NCBI GenBank assembly: GCA_033439265.1
Contig: JAVTVX010000016.1
Location: 3,666,501 to 3,730,500, forward strand
Origin: Dillenia suffruticosa
Lineage: Eukaryota; Streptophyta; Magnoliopsida; Dilleniales; Dilleniaceae
Reading direction: 5' to 3'
Length of the DNA: 64,000 nt
Positions 1 through 12,463 of the stretch are shown here, piece after piece. Within the stretch, counting starts at the first letter, position 1. Each line of letters opens with the position of its first letter. A program made the position numbers and the translations under genes. A model generated the notes under the pieces. The model was not told where the DNA came from, searched no databases, and saw only the letters and a list, made by a program, of their open reading frames with translations.

Positions 1-1100
1 TTTATAAAAGTCAGCAAAGATGCAACCTACGGCAGCACTTACTGGGATTACACATCAAATTCCACCTCTCTCAAATGTTGCGGTTTTTTTATTTTTTATT
101 TTTTATTGCAAAAAGAAATTAAGGAATGCTACAGTTTTTTTATGACCGCTGATGTAGGTATTTTCATAACTTAGAAATTGATCGTGACTCACTCTCACCC
201 TTCCCTCTTTCCTCTTCTCGTTGGCATAGGTTAATCTCTACCTTTCCTCAAATCCCACGATTTTCGACCTCGTCGTCGTCGTCGTTGACCCTCCATTCAG
301 GTTCCTTTCTCTCTCTCAGATTTGTTTGTGAAAAATGGCTGAGTTGAACTTATCAACCCTAATTTCATCATCAAATTTGGTGGTGGTTTCATAATAAATT
401 AACCCTTAATTTCTATTCAAGTTTTCACATTTGTTTCGGGTCGCATTAGGCAACTCCTCATTTAAAGTTGTTATAGTGTGTCTGCCTTCTCATTTCTGTC
501 AAGACCCATTTTCAAAACTTTACCATTCTCACAATCTTGTAAAATCAGTGTTTTAACAAAAAACAAACTCACGAAAGGGAAAATCTCAAATTAAGGTTTG
601 TTTGCTTTTATGGGTAAATGTTTACTTATGTTAATTTATGGACATAAGAAATGAGGTAAATTTGTTAAATTCTAAATGCATTAGCATATCTTACTTTCAG
701 AGGTGTGCTAAATCTTTCTAGGGTTTATTTTCCCGCATTACACTCCATTCTGCTTGCCTTTTGTGAAACCTTAAGAGTGATTGGGGACCAAGTTAGAGTG
801 TCTTTTGTCATGGATGAATTGTCTTCTTTGCGGGCTTTGCTTTCTGTTGATCCTTTTTCTCTTCCTGTTAATGTTACTTCTTCCGAAATTCATTTACCTA
901 GCTTAAATTTCTACTGCCAAAAAGGAAAGAATGCAGCAAAAAAAAAAAAAAAAAAAAAAAACAAAAGAGTAACATAGGTAAGAATCACGCAGTTGCAAAG
1001 GAGGGGATAATTTTGTTGACAAGTCACATCCTGCATAAACCCTATAAATTAATGCAATTTTAACTATTTCTAGATTCTGAAGTTTTGAGGGAAATTCAAA
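1..1100. other. No recognised gene; poly-A run
   Basis: I recognise no gene here. A short open frame beginning near 705 (with a possible inner ATG at 810) ends in a 24-A run at 938-961 and resembles no family I know. Around 180-340 there is CT-rich sequence, a GTC trinucleotide run and a small ATG frame (335, 19 codons), which looks like a plant 5' leader. This could be the leader and first intron of a host gene disrupted by the transposon at 1101, or old repeat debris. The A-run may be a retrocopy tail, but nothing upstream of it is identifiable. Confidence 0.3.
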
Positions 1101-1101
1101 A

Positions 1102-1413
1102 GAGATAATTACATGTCAAGTCCCTGAACTTTATCCTCAATTCACAATTGGTCCCTGAACTTCAAAACACAACTGTTGAGAACCTAGACTTTAGAATCTG
1201 TAACAAGTTGGTCGTTCCGTCAGTAACGGCGCCTAGCTGACTGTTAAGTGCTGAGATGTCTCGCTGTGGCAGATGATTTGTCTACCTTATGGCAATAAGT
1301 GCTGACGCGTCTTGTTACACGTCGGCACCTACCATACCAAATTTTGCCACGTCAGCAAGGTTGTACGTTTTCTCCCCACATGGAATTTATTTGGCTCCAT
1401 TCTTCCCTCCAGC
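1102..1413 (+). repeat. MULE left terminal inverted repeat
   Basis: About 310 bases that match the reverse complement of 6476-6815. Shared stretches include ACATGTCAAG, GGCAGATGATTTGTCTACC, CACCTACCATACCAAATTT and GCAAGGTTGTACG. Homology ends shortly after CTTCCCTCCAG. Confidence 0.9.
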
Positions 1414-2208
1414 CTCGATGTAATTTAGTTAATAAGAAAAAGAAAAAAACAAAAGAAGGAGAATACGAAGGGACATGTATAGTAGAGATGGAGACGGAAA
1501 GGAAGCGTCTGACTATGTTTCTAAAAAGAGAGTGAAGATTTCGAAGGACAAATAGAGGGATTAGTGAAATTTACAGATTTCTTTACTGTCTTCAAGGGAA
1601 AGCAATAGTCCGGTTTAGGTGTTAAACAAGGTGTGTGCTTTTTAAGGCTTGTGGTCCCAGATCATTGGGTCGAGATCATTCTGGGTTGAAGTTATTTGTC
1701 AACGTGGGGTCCTTATAAGAAGGTATGTAATCTAACATTTGACTCAGTACTACTATAATATGAAGTGTTAACATGTGTTTGGTATAAAATTAGGGGTTTC
1801 GGTGAAATTAGGGTAAACTTGAAAAATTAGGGTTTCTTAAAATTGAGGATTTCTTTAAATTTGTTAATAAAATGTGATTAAGTCTGTATTATTAAAAAAT
1901 CTTTTGTTTCGAAATATTTTAGAATTCGTTCAGAATTAAGATTTGTAAAAAAAATTAAGGTTTCAAATTAGGGTTTCTTTTAAATTGTCAATAAAATATT
2001 TAAATGTTGACTAAATCTGCTTTATGATTTGTTTATAATTTGTGATTGAATCTATAGTGTGTTGTTGTCTGAGTTTTTATGTATGTATGCAATATTGACT
2101 TTGTTTAAATGTCGACTTTGTTAAAAATTAACTGTATTATGTCGAATTTGTTTAAATGCCATGTGTGCAATATCTTAGGAATTTTCAAATTTTTTTGCTT
2201 CCTCATAT

Positions 2209-4930
2209 ATGGATTCGACTGACTTCACAGCTGCATTCCATCATTTTGGTAAAATTGTAGGATCAAATAATTATGAAAGTAGTGATTTAATATATTTTGA
2301 TAATTGTGATAGGGATAAAATGTTAATATTTGAAATAGGGCACATGGTAGGGGAGTTAGGTTATAAAAATTATGTAAGGTCATGGAAACGTTTGCCTGGA
2401 GATGGTTTGAGCCCAATATTATCTGATTCTACATTATTATCTTATTTGGATGAAAGGAATAAGGTAAGGAAGTTCATTTTTATGTAGAACATAGTGTTGA
2501 TGAGGCTTGTATACTAAAGAATGATGCAGAAGTATTTAATAAGAGTGATGAAGATACTGGGGACAGTGAGGGTTTTACTACTAAAATTTTGTTGAGAAGT
2601 GATTCTGAATATAGTACCAAAAATGAGAGTTGTAGGGAAGAAAGTGAGGGAGCAATGTGTAGTGATAATCCTCTGGAGGGTGAAATGCCCAATGCAGGTG
2701 ATGAAGAGGACATTGTAGAGTCAGAAGAAGAGGAATACTGTAGACCTATTAATTTCTCTGATTGGGAGGAGGCTGATGAGGAGGAGGACTTAGAATACAC
2801 GTTAAGCGAGGATGAATGTAAGGATGAAGGGGTTAAGGGCAGGAAAAATTGTGAATATAGATATGAGGAGTTCAAGAGAGGTTACAACCCAAAATTTTTT
2901 GAATTCAAGAAGGGGCAAATTTTTGAAAGCCTAAACTTTCTTAAAGAAGTATTAAAAGATTATGCTATCTATATGGAAGGAATATCGGATTTGTAAAAAA
3001 CGACAAGGATAGAGTGAGAGTTAGATGTGTTGAAGGTAGTGATTGGTTGGTATATGTAAAAAAACTTCAAGGTCATGAGAAGACAACAATTGTAGTGACG
3101 TGTAGGGCTGAACATAGTTGTCATAGAAGTTGGAATAATAGGCATGCTTCAGCAAAGTGGCTTGCAAGGAAATGGATGAAGAGTGTCCAAAGTGATCTTA
3201 AGATAAAAATGTACTCTTCAACAAAAAGCTAAAGAAAAATTTATGGTTAGCTGTGGAAGAACGAAGGATTGGAGGGCAAGACATCTGGATAAAGCACTAG
3301 CAGAAGGAAATGCTAAAGAACAATTTTCTTGTTAAGACAATATTTCGAAGAGGTTTTGAGAACAAACAAGGGAAGTACTTGCAAAATAGAGAGTTATGTA
3401 CCTTGTGGTGATGAGCGTCCGTTATCCATCCATTATCTTCTAACTTCAATCTTCAAAAGATTATACATTTGTCTGGAGGCTTGTAAAAGGGAATTTTTGA
3501 TAGCTTGTAGGCCATTTATTGGATTGGATGGATGTTTTCTAAAATCTGCTTATGGAGGGCACTTGCTAGTTGTGGTTGGAAAAGACCTAAATGATAGCAT
3601 TTTTCTACTAGCTTTTGCAATTGTAGAGTTGGAGGAGACAAATTCTTGGATGTAGTTCCTGCAACACTTACTTGGGGACATTGGAGATGATAGGAGATGG
3701 ACTTTCATGTTTAACCAGCAGAAGGTATGAAAGTGGACAATTATCCTGAAATGTATGACTTTTTTATCTCCTAGTGGACATTGGTTTCACGTTGTTCATT
3801 TCTCTATGCAGGGACTAATCAATGCTATTTTTATATTGTCTCCACATTCTGAGCATAGAATATGTGTGTGATATCTATACAATAATTTATATAAGAAGTT
3901 CAAAAACTTGGAGTTGAAGAACATATTCTATGCTGCTGCCAGGGCCACATATGAGACTGAATTCATTCGAGTGATAAGAGACATTCAGAGACATCAGATG
4001 CTGCTACGTATGCCTAGTTGATGGAAAAGCCTACGCATATTTGGACATGGTCTACATTTTCTGATTACAGTAAGTGTGACTTACTTGTTAATAATATTTG
4101 TGAATCATTCAATACTAAAATTTTGGACGCAAGAGACATGCTTGTAGTCAGTTTGTTAGAGGTGATTAGATGTGGGTTGATGTCAAAGTTTTCTAAAAAT
4201 AGGAGCAAAATATCATTCTTCCATGGTGATATTTGTCCTGCCATTTAAAAGAAACTTGAAAAACAGAAAAGGCTCAGTAGACATTAGTTTCCAACCTTAG
4301 CGGGTGGTGGGATATACGAGGTGACATCATTTTTCAATAAGTTTATTGTTGATTTGGACAATAGGACCTGTAGTTGTAGGGCATGGGCTTTATGTGGCAT
4401 TCCTTGTGCGCATACAATTAGTTGCATGCTTGTTTGTAGAGAACAACCAGAGAAATACATATGTGGTTGTTATAGTTCAGCCCGTTATGCGGAATGCTAT
4501 GCACCTATTGTTTATCCTTGTAATGGACCAAATGTATGAGACAAATGTTTAGTCCCCACTTTGTTACCTCCCAACTACAAAAGAAAAGTTGGAAGGCTAT
4601 CCAAAAAAAGGAGAAAGGAGCAGACTAATGTCCCACAATTAAATCCTCATTCACTTTCTAGAGTTGGAACTGTCATCAAGTGTAGTATTTGCAAGCAATC
4701 AGGTTACAACAAGAGATCATGCTACAAGGTAAATTATTACATTTGGATCCATATTATTCTTGTAGTACTAGTTGGATGAACTAATATAATTTTTCTATGC
4801 AGGGCCGCCCATGTGGTACATCACAAGGGTCCTATCCTTCTACCCAACAGTTCAAAAGCCAGCATGGAACATAAGCATCGCAGACAGCTTCTCAACAGTT
4901 TTTGAACAATGAAGTAGATGATAGGATATT
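2209..4930 (+). pseudogene. MuDR-type transposase, decayed
   Basis: Transposase of the MULE. Domains in order: an N-terminal PB1-like region (2209-2560); an acidic Glu/Asp-rich linker (2589-2860); the MuDR DNA-binding region with FLKEVLKDYAI and the following KNDKDRVRVRC (2935-3110); the MULE catalytic domain, where IGLDGCFLKSAYGG (3517-3560) holds the first acidic residue; a SWIM zinc finger with CSC and CAH pairs (4370-4410); and a zinc knuckle CSICKQSGYNKRSC (4681-4722) in which the usual His is Tyr. Two introns follow the family pattern: about 3726-3810 (GTATGA...TGCAG) and about 4729-4802 (GTAAAT...TGCAG). The frame changes or stops at several places (after 2487, 2996, 3232, 3655, around 3870 and 4248), so it is a pseudogene. 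The start at 2209 is the first ATG before the PB1-like domain. Confidence 0.88.
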
Positions 4931-5676
4931 GTAACCTTTTCATTTTTTTTTGTTTAATTTGGAACAAGTATGTGTAGAACTATTTTGATGTTCTAAACTT
5001 CAGGAAGACTTGTGTTGGATTGAGTATAAGTTTGTAATGATGTTTTTATTTTAGACATGAAGAATGTATAACTTTGTTTTTATGATGAATGAATTTTCTT
5101 TTTTTCCCAATGGGTTGAGTATGTTTCAGATGGAAGGACCCCAGTGAGATTTGTTGCCTTTACCTTGTTGTGGATGTTTTGAATGAAAGTATGTTTTAGA
5201 TAGGATGTCATCACAGAGTACACTGACTTGCTGCATTTCAGTCTTGTTGCCTTTCGAGAATGCAGTTTTGTTGAGTATCATATTCTTATAGCCACCTTGC
5301 TATAGTTCAGGGTTGCTAGGACCATGTATTTCCTAACATGTCTTTCATAAATTTATGATCAATTTATGTGTGCTTGATGTTTATCAAATGTTCATTAACT
5401 TATAATGTCTACATCTTCTTTTTCTCATTCACATGACACCTTTTTTAAGTTCAAAATGCTCAGAATATTGTTAACATTAGTGAAAGGTGCTCATTATAAC
5501 GATGTTAAACCTTCTACAACACAGCATACAACACAACCTTATATATTAGTAGCTTGATCAAACAAAAAAAAAGCATAATTTCTCTTAAAACCCCTAAACT
5601 ATCCAATTTTATACAACACAGCTAAAAATAGAACTACTCCCATTGACAATACTCCACCCAGGCGTATGAAGTCTTT

Positions 5677-6182
5677 TCAAATTGGTTTAACCTTCTTCTC
5701 CTTCATATCCTGCAGCCTCCAAATCTCTTCCTTCGTTCTCAAATTCATCTCCTCAACCTCTTCAACATAGCGCAATAGATGATTGTTCTCTTCCTTCATC
5801 CTCTCGATAGTGTTTCTTGTATCCTGCATTCTCAAACTCCAATTAGCTACTACATGCTTGCGGACAATTTTCAGCTCATCCACTTTTTTTTTTCAACTCG
5901 TGAATGACTTCAATTGCTTGAGGGCTAAAAGGTGGGTCATGCCATTCAAAAAAATCGCAAGCATTACCTTCCTACTAAAACAATAACATTCATCACAATT
6001 AAGTTTAGGGGAACCATACCACAAAAAAAAATAATTAACCACCAAAATAAACTTTGACATACACAAAACTTAGGGCAACCATAGAACCTTCGTGATGGAT
6101 TCCGTTCCGATCATGAAGTCACCAAAATAGTATTGAGGTTGCATCTACACTTCAGTAATGAAGATACCGTGTTTGATGACAT
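5677..6182 (-). pseudogene. GRF zinc-finger / coiled-coil protein of the MULE
   Basis: Second gene of the MULE, convergent with the transposase. From the minus-strand ATG at 6182 the first exon reads CRCNL..., then SERNPSRRFYGCPKFC, which is the GRF zinc-finger signature (CxC, RRFYGCP). After an intron (roughly 6060 to 5975) it continues FFEWHDPPFSPQAIEVIHEL, the end of the same finger, then a Lys/Glu-rich coiled coil ending MKEKKVKPI at 5677. GRF fingers bind nucleic acid in enzymes such as topoisomerase 3-alpha and APE2; many small plant GRF/coiled-coil proteins are transposon-associated. One in-frame TGA lies inside the first exon, about 21 codons before the NPSRRFYGC motif. The function in the transposon is unknown to me. 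Confidence 0.72.
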
Positions 6183-6475
6183 CCTATGGTAGCTTTGGTA
6201 ATAGATAGAAGAGACGAACACCGAGCCCAAACCCTAACCCTCCTTCGAATGGATGTTGCCAAAACAGAAACCAAAAGTTCCTTGAACACTAAACCCTCCG
6301 AATATTGCCCAAACCCTTACCCTCTTTCTTATGCATCTTGCACGAATATTCTCAGTCTCTCTCAAACCATTCCTTCAACCTCTATTCTCTCCATCTCAAC
6401 ACTTTTTTTTACTTCTGTTTTTCTTTCTTTAAAATGTTTTTCTTTAACAAACAAATCCCTTTATATACAGAGACT

Positions 6476-6815
6476 GGAGGGAAGAATGGTGCCAAATAAA
6501 TTCCACGTGGGGAGACAACGTACAACCTTGCTGACGTGTGATGCCACGTCAGCAAACTTGTTGACGTGGCAAAATTTGGTATGGTAGGTGCCAACGTGTC
6601 GCAAGACGCATCAGTACTTACTGCCATAAGGTAGACAAATCATCTGCCACAGTGAGACACCTCACCACTTAATGGCTAGCTAGGCGCTGTTACTGATGGA
6701 AGAACCAGCTTGTTATAGATTCTAAGGTCTAGGTTCTCAACTATTGCGTTTTGAAGTTTAGGGACCAATTTGTGAATTGAGGGTAAAGTTCGGAGACTTG
6801 ACATGTAATTTTCTC
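6476..6815 (-). repeat. MULE right terminal inverted repeat
   Basis: Reverse-complement partner of 1102-1413. It is about 30 bases longer because it holds an extra segment near 6535-6570, in which the CACGTCAGCAA motif occurs twice, flanking TTGACGTGGCA. This is either a local duplication in this arm or a loss from the other. Confidence 0.88.
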
Positions 6816-7129
6816 AAATTCAGAATAAGGTGACCTAATTTAGATGTTGAATAGTAGGACCTCCTCATTTATCGCGCTATCAATAAATTTTAGGGTAAGG
6901 ATGCGGTGCAGGTTGAGTAATTGAAATATTTAATTTTCCCACCTATCATGGACATTTGTTAGGTGGAAACGAATTGGGTTTATAACTTATTATAAACCCA
7001 ATTTTCAATGTGTTTTGACTTTGTTCTGCCAATAGATTGTTTCTTCCCCTTTCTCAATTTGGAAATTGCAAATTTGCAATTTGCACACTACATGTTTAAT
7101 CTTATGCACTAGTTGACATTTAGCTAATT

Positions 7130-8575
7130 TGCCCATAAAAAAGAGCCATGCAAAATATGCGACTTAACACCTAGTATAAAGAGAATGAAAAATAATAAAA
7201 TTATAGGATCTGATGATATTTTCATAGAAGTGTGAAAATATTTGAGTGCATTTGGTATATTAATATTAATGGATATTTTCAATAAAATTTGACAAATCAA
7301 GAAAATATCCCAAATATAGAGAAAGAGTATAATTGTACCGTTATATAAAAATAAAAGAGACATATAACATTGTTCCAACTATAGAGAAATTAAACTTATG
7401 AGCCATTCCATGAAACTATGAGAGAGAGTGATAAAGTATAAATTGAGATTGGAGATAAATATGTCTCAAAATTAATTTGGATTTATGTCAAGAAAATCCA
7501 CCACGGAAGCAATCCACTTGTTAAGACATTTGATAGAGACATATAGAATATAGAAAAGAAATCTATATATGATATTTATTGATTTAAAAAAAGCATATGA
7601 TAGGATTCTTAAAAACGTATTATGGTGGATATTAATGAAAAAATGGATCTTATTGAAATATATTAATCTCATTAGAGATATATATGAGAGAGCAGTAACC
7701 AATGTAAGAAATTACGGGAGTTTGAGTGATAGCTTTTCCATTAATATTGAACTCCATCAAGGTTCAGTATTAAGTCCCATTCTCTTTGCAATAGTGATAG
7801 ACGAAATCACAAAAAATATTCAAAATAAAATACTATAGTATATACTTTTTGCAAATGATATAATGATAGTTAATGAAACTATGGAGCGTATTAGTGCTAA
7901 ATTAGAGTTATGAAGAGTTACACTGGAATTTAGAGAATTTAAATTGAATAAATTAAATACTAAGTATATGAAATGTAGATTTAACGACTGTTATCAGAAT
8001 GATAAAAAAATGATTAGGTTAAATAGACAAAATGTACCCAAAAGTGAACGATTTAGATATTTAGATTCCATCATTCAAAATGATGACAATATAGATGTAG
8101 ATATAAATCATAGGATCCAAACGGATTGGATAAAATGGAGAAGGGCATCTTGAGTGTTTTGCGGTTGCACGATACCACTGCATTTGAAGAGAAAATTTTA
8201 TAAAATCGCGATTAGATCTGCACTATTGTGTAGTATGGAATGTTGGACTATCAAACATTATCAAAAATAAACAATAGCTGTAACAAAAATGAGAATGTTT
8301 AGATAGATATGTGACAAAATTAGAAAATATAGAATTAGCAATGAAGAGATTTGTAACAAATTATGAGTTAATTTAATTGTAGATAAGACGCGAGTATCGT
8401 TTAAGGTGGTTTGAGTATATACAAAGAAAATCTAAAAACACACAAATTAGGAGAATTGAGAATATAAATATATGAAATTTAGTAAAACGTGGAGATAAAT
8501 TACTGAAAATTTATATGTAAATTATCTATAAATATATGATAGTTAAGAGATTTAGACGAAAAAATGGTATTGGAT
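7130..8575 (+). mobile_element. LINE reverse transcriptase fragment
   Basis: A 5'-truncated non-LTR retrotransposon. Scattered frames give a recognisable RT: SDDIFIEVWKYL and FGFMSRKSTTEAIHLLRHL (7200-7545), then FIDLKKAYDRI (7578, RT motif A region), GSVLSPILFAIVIDEITKNI (7764), FANDIMIV (7848, where the catalytic F/YADD motif reads FAND), and SERFRYLDSIIQ (8046). The C-terminal part follows to about 8350 with several stops. The protein is of the plant LINE type often annotated beside craniofacial-development-protein-2-like endonucleases. Endonuclease and ORF1 are absent. Frame breaks and the altered catalytic motif mean it is dead. Confidence 0.85.
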
Positions 8576-8625
8576 AGAAATGAGTGACATACAAATTAAA
8601 TCAATATATTTTAGATATATATATT

Positions 8626-8769
<144 letters not shown>

Positions 8770-8929
8770 ATATCGTTTTTAAAATTTTCTCTTAAATAGT
8801 CGATTTTAAATATTAAAATTAAGATTTAATTTGTTATTGTTGATGTTTGACGAAGTTAAGATTTTAAATATCGTTTTTTTTTTTTTGGTTATATGCCAAT
8901 TCTTTGATCATTGTCATAATATAGATAAA

Positions 8930-9160
8930 TCGTAAATATATGTGGATGAAAAAATCAAGTCCACAATATGTTAAAGAAGTTATTGAATTTTTAAACTTTG
9001 CATTTAAGAATAAATCTCTTGATGGAAAACTTTTGTGTTTGTGTGTCAAATATTTCAACACATACTTATTTTCTAGAGTTACTGTGTTATATCATATTAT
9101 ATGAGATGGCTTTATGAAAAGTTATGTCAATTGAATTTTTCTTGGTAAGGATCATTTTTG
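8930..9160 (+). pseudogene. Transpos_assoc domain exon (CACTA)
   Basis: Translation from about 8940 gives WMKKSSPQYVKEVIEFLNFA, then FKNKSLDGKLLCLCVKYFN and, after a short divergent stretch, DGFMKSYVN. This is the N-terminal transposase-associated domain of CACTA proteins (consensus W-M..RxSpEY..GV.EFL.FAF, CPC..C.N, GF...Y..W). Family cysteines are partly replaced (CLC..Y for CPC..C). At least two stops occur near 9100-9140, so it is dead. No Transposase_21 (DDE-type TNPD) domain follows; the next recognisable sequence is TNPA-like. Confidence 0.72.
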
Positions 9161-9194
9161 AGTTGGCATTATATTTGAGTTGGCATGATGTTTC

Positions 9195-9507
9195 AAGTCC
9201 ACAATAGGTAATCTTGCTCCCATCCAATATTTGAGTTGGCATGATGTTTCTAAACGAAACAAAGATGACATGTGGAAAATGATACTGGTATATATTTTAT
9301 CTATTTTAACTTTCTCCTTTTATTTTTTGTTATATTTGTTTTCAATACTAATATTGGTTTCAATAATAGTCGAAGTGTCATTTTAAGCTAAATAATCCGA
9401 AAATTCAAAAATGAGTTATGAAAAATATGAGAGAAGTGGAGAAATTGGAGGAATGCAATAAAATCAAAGGTGTTTGATGAGTAATTTGATCAAGATGAAA
9501 TGATAGT
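9195..9507 (+). pseudogene. TNPA-like (Transposase_24) exons, left half
   Basis: Exon about 9195-9287 encodes PIQYLSWHDVSKRNKDDMW, a typical opening of the plant En/Spm Transposase_24 domain. It ends at a GT donor, with an intron 9288-9369 ending in TAATAG. The next exon (9370-9507) carries WRNWRNAIKSKVFDE, then a stop codon, then FDQDEMIV. It is cut at 9507 by the Athila insertion, and the domain resumes at 21242 in the same frame. The TNPA protein of CACTA elements binds the subterminal repeats. Stops are present, so it is a fossil. Confidence 0.72.
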
Positions 9508-10852
9508 TGGATGGGTTTGTCGAAACCCTCAAATTATTACTGATTCTCCCGATGCAAACAAATTTATAACAATAATAATACCCAGTCGAATGCCATGGGA
9601 ATTAAATTAACGTAACTTTTTAATTATTGCTAAAATAAAGTGGAAGGATTTATCAAATAAATTTCTAATTAAAAAATTAATAATCTAAAATTAAGAAACA
9701 AATCAACAATGCAAAAAAACTAAAAATTAGAAAAAAAATTCAATTTATCAAGTTTTGATTCAAGGGTTTATATATACGATTGTTTTACTGATCATGGGTT
9801 AAAAAATATTATTCTTGCAATTCATACATTTAACCTTAAATTTATCAGGATAACCATAATAAATATTACGTTTTCCTAAATTAATTAACCAAATTCAGTA
9901 TCCAATCAAAATTTATCATTAATCGACTGGGTATGATAACATTTCATATCAATATAATGATAGTATTAAGTTCTGTGAAAACAGTTAAAACAAAATACAA
10001 ATAATTGAGATAACTGCAATTATTTAATTTTATTTCATCGATTTTTTAGATTAAACATGAATATTGGTAAAATACTCATAAACATAAATAACCTAATTGC
10101 TATTTGTACCATTCATTCATGATAATTACGGATCACTGAAATCTTAGATAGCAATAGAAAAAATTAATATTGAATTAAATTGTTAGATTAATTAATACCA
10201 ATTTTTCATATAAATAAATCAAGAATCGATAAATACTTGAATTAAAAGGGTAAGAAATTAAATGAAACATGTAACTTCACAGTGAGAACAATCAAATAAA
10301 AATTCTCCTTGAATCAGAAAGAAAAAAAAAACTAGCCACTCATGGTGGAAACCATATCTTGAGATCAACAAAAGAAAAAAAAATGTTCTTGAAAGAAAAG
10401 GAAAAAAACTAAAACCTAGAAGAAGAGTGTAGCAGTAGCTGCCCCCTCCTCTAAAATAATAGTGACGTAAGGCTTAAAGATTAATGAGGAGAGTCATTTT
10501 TGTGCTTCGAGCCTCAAAAAATTTTCCAACAAAATGATCAGGAAAAGTTTCACCTAAACAGGAAAATTAAAAATTTTACTCCTTAAAACAATTTTACTAA
10601 AAATAAAAATCTTACTAAAATTAACTGGACTAAAAATCATCCAATTTGTCAAGCTTCTTCTTTTTTTTATAGGCCCAAATTGATATCTTCAACCATTAAG
10701 CTCCAAAATGCCTCCTTAAACTTACTTTAATCTAATTTTCCAATTTCAATCCCCTAAAAATAAAAGTTCATAAAAATCATTCATTAGAATACTAACCAAT
10801 CCAAAATCAAATCATAATATCAACAATAAATTTAACATTTTACACATTATCA
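9508..10852 (-). repeat. Athila 3' LTR
   Basis: Direct repeat of 19909-21241. Read on the minus strand it starts TGATAATGTG and ends CCA. A purine-rich tract (minus-strand GTGTGGGAAATT, about 10853-10864) lies just inside, as expected next to a 3' LTR. Confidence 0.9.
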
Positions 10853-12463
10853 AATTTCCCACACTTAACGAATGTTTGTCCTCAAGCTTTGAATAGACCA
10901 ATGTCATACTACTATTTTCTTTTTCACTCCTTCCCCTCTTTCAATTAATCTTCAAATAATCCTAAATCAGCACACATCGAAAAATTTAAATTAAAACAAC
11001 AGTCTAGAAAGCAAGTGATCTTAGTATTATAACCTTAAAAGAAAATATAAGCATCCAATCAAACTCAATAATCTCATTAAAATTCAATGTATCAAGATCC
11101 AATACTTTTACAAGGAATTGACTCTATATACTCAAAGTGTTTAAGGGAATTTATTAATAACTCTCAAAATCAAAATATAACATGTTATTGCCTTAAACTT
11201 GCTTATTTATCAAATCTCTACCACTAATTATATGAATTCAAAAATAAAATTCAGCATTCTTTACAAGGGTTGTAACTGAACTTAGAAAAATATAGGATAT
11301 GAGGGTAAATGTGATATGTCATGAATATATCAAAAGTAACATGTCAAGAAACAAAATACCATTTCCCATATCAAACATATCACATCTTGTGAATTACGAA
11401 TCCAACCCAAAAGAAAAATATCCCAATCAAAACTATCTATTTTCTCAATTAAAACTTTTGAAATTTTTTTCAAAATTTCCCAATTTCAATTCTTGGGAAT
11501 TTTTCTTTTTTTTTTCCCTTTTTTATTTTTTTTTCTTTTCTACCCTTCTCTCTCTCTCTCTCTCTTTTGAGAACAATCTCGAGGATGAATGAAAATATAG
11601 TGTATACACAAATCACCCCAATCATATGATTGAATCCCTAAAAATAATCCCCAAAATAAAGTTACCCCATTCTTTTTTACCAATAACCACTTAATCATGC
11701 TCTAATCACATGATTTTTTGATATAAGGATCAAAAAGAAAGATAAGCGTAAAAAGAATGCTATGTGTCAAATAATCAGGTTATAGCAAAGGAAAGTAGGA
11801 AAATGCTAAAGTGGGTTCACTAGGGGAAATAATATGCACAGGAAGGTCATTTTTTTTCGAGAGTTAAAAGAGATAAACCTAACTGCCCCCATCATATTAA
11901 CGCATGAACTCATGGATGTGGTCTCAAAATGCATAGTAATACAAGTTATAGAATAAACATAATATGATTGATAAACACTCATAAAAAAAAAATTTAGAGT
12001 AAAGGTGATTGTATGCTCTTAAGACTCAAAAGCTCACAAAATTGTTTAATTTTGTATCAAATCTATCACATTTTCAATTGATTCAATCATCAAGATCAAT
12101 GTGACACTCAAAACAATTTTATCTAAGAATGCATTTCAACTCAAATCAACAATGCATACTAACTTAAAATTATTTTCAGAAAAAAATCAAAAAGAGTACA
12201 AAGTTCTAAAGAAAATAAAAGAAAAGTAACATTGGTATGAAAGTCCTTCCCTACACCTGAATACTACATTGTCCTCAATGTATGCAAAAAAATAAGAAAT
12301 TTAGGCTCAATACTAAAGAAACTCATAGACTAGCACAATTTTAAACCAGAACCCAATCTCAGAAAAGTATTTAATGCAATAAGATAGGAAAGAGAAGAAA
12401 AATGAAAGATGTTAATCTATAAAGTAGGACAATGAAAAGATGATAAAGGGTGAGAGAACTCTC
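10853..12463 (-). other. Athila untranslated spacer before 3' LTR
   Basis: About 1.6 kb of AT-rich sequence with CT runs (11530-11560) and no convincing coding content, lying between the third coding region and the 3' LTR. Long non-coding spacers here are common in Athila elements. Confidence 0.6.

Larger units (their letters stand above)
1101..6815 (+). mobile_element. Mutator-like element (MULE, MuDR type)
   Basis: A cut-and-paste DNA transposon of the Mutator superfamily. The ends are long inverted repeats, starting GAGATAATTACATGTCAAG on the left and, read on the minus strand, GAGAAAATTACATGTCAAG on the right. The flanks AAATTCAAA (1092-1100) and AAATTCAGA (6816-6824) match at 8 of 9 bases, as expected for the 9-bp target duplication of this superfamily; the exact left edge is uncertain by one base. 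Inside are a MuDR-type transposase on + and a GRF zinc-finger gene on -. Both reading frames are decayed, so the copy is probably no longer autonomous, although its ends might still be recognised in trans. Confidence 0.9.

Noticed and set aside
705-977. 90-codon frame ending in a poly-Lys run as a gene
   Set aside because: The Lys run is a poly-A tract and the rest matches no family I recognise; a retrocopy origin could not be shown.
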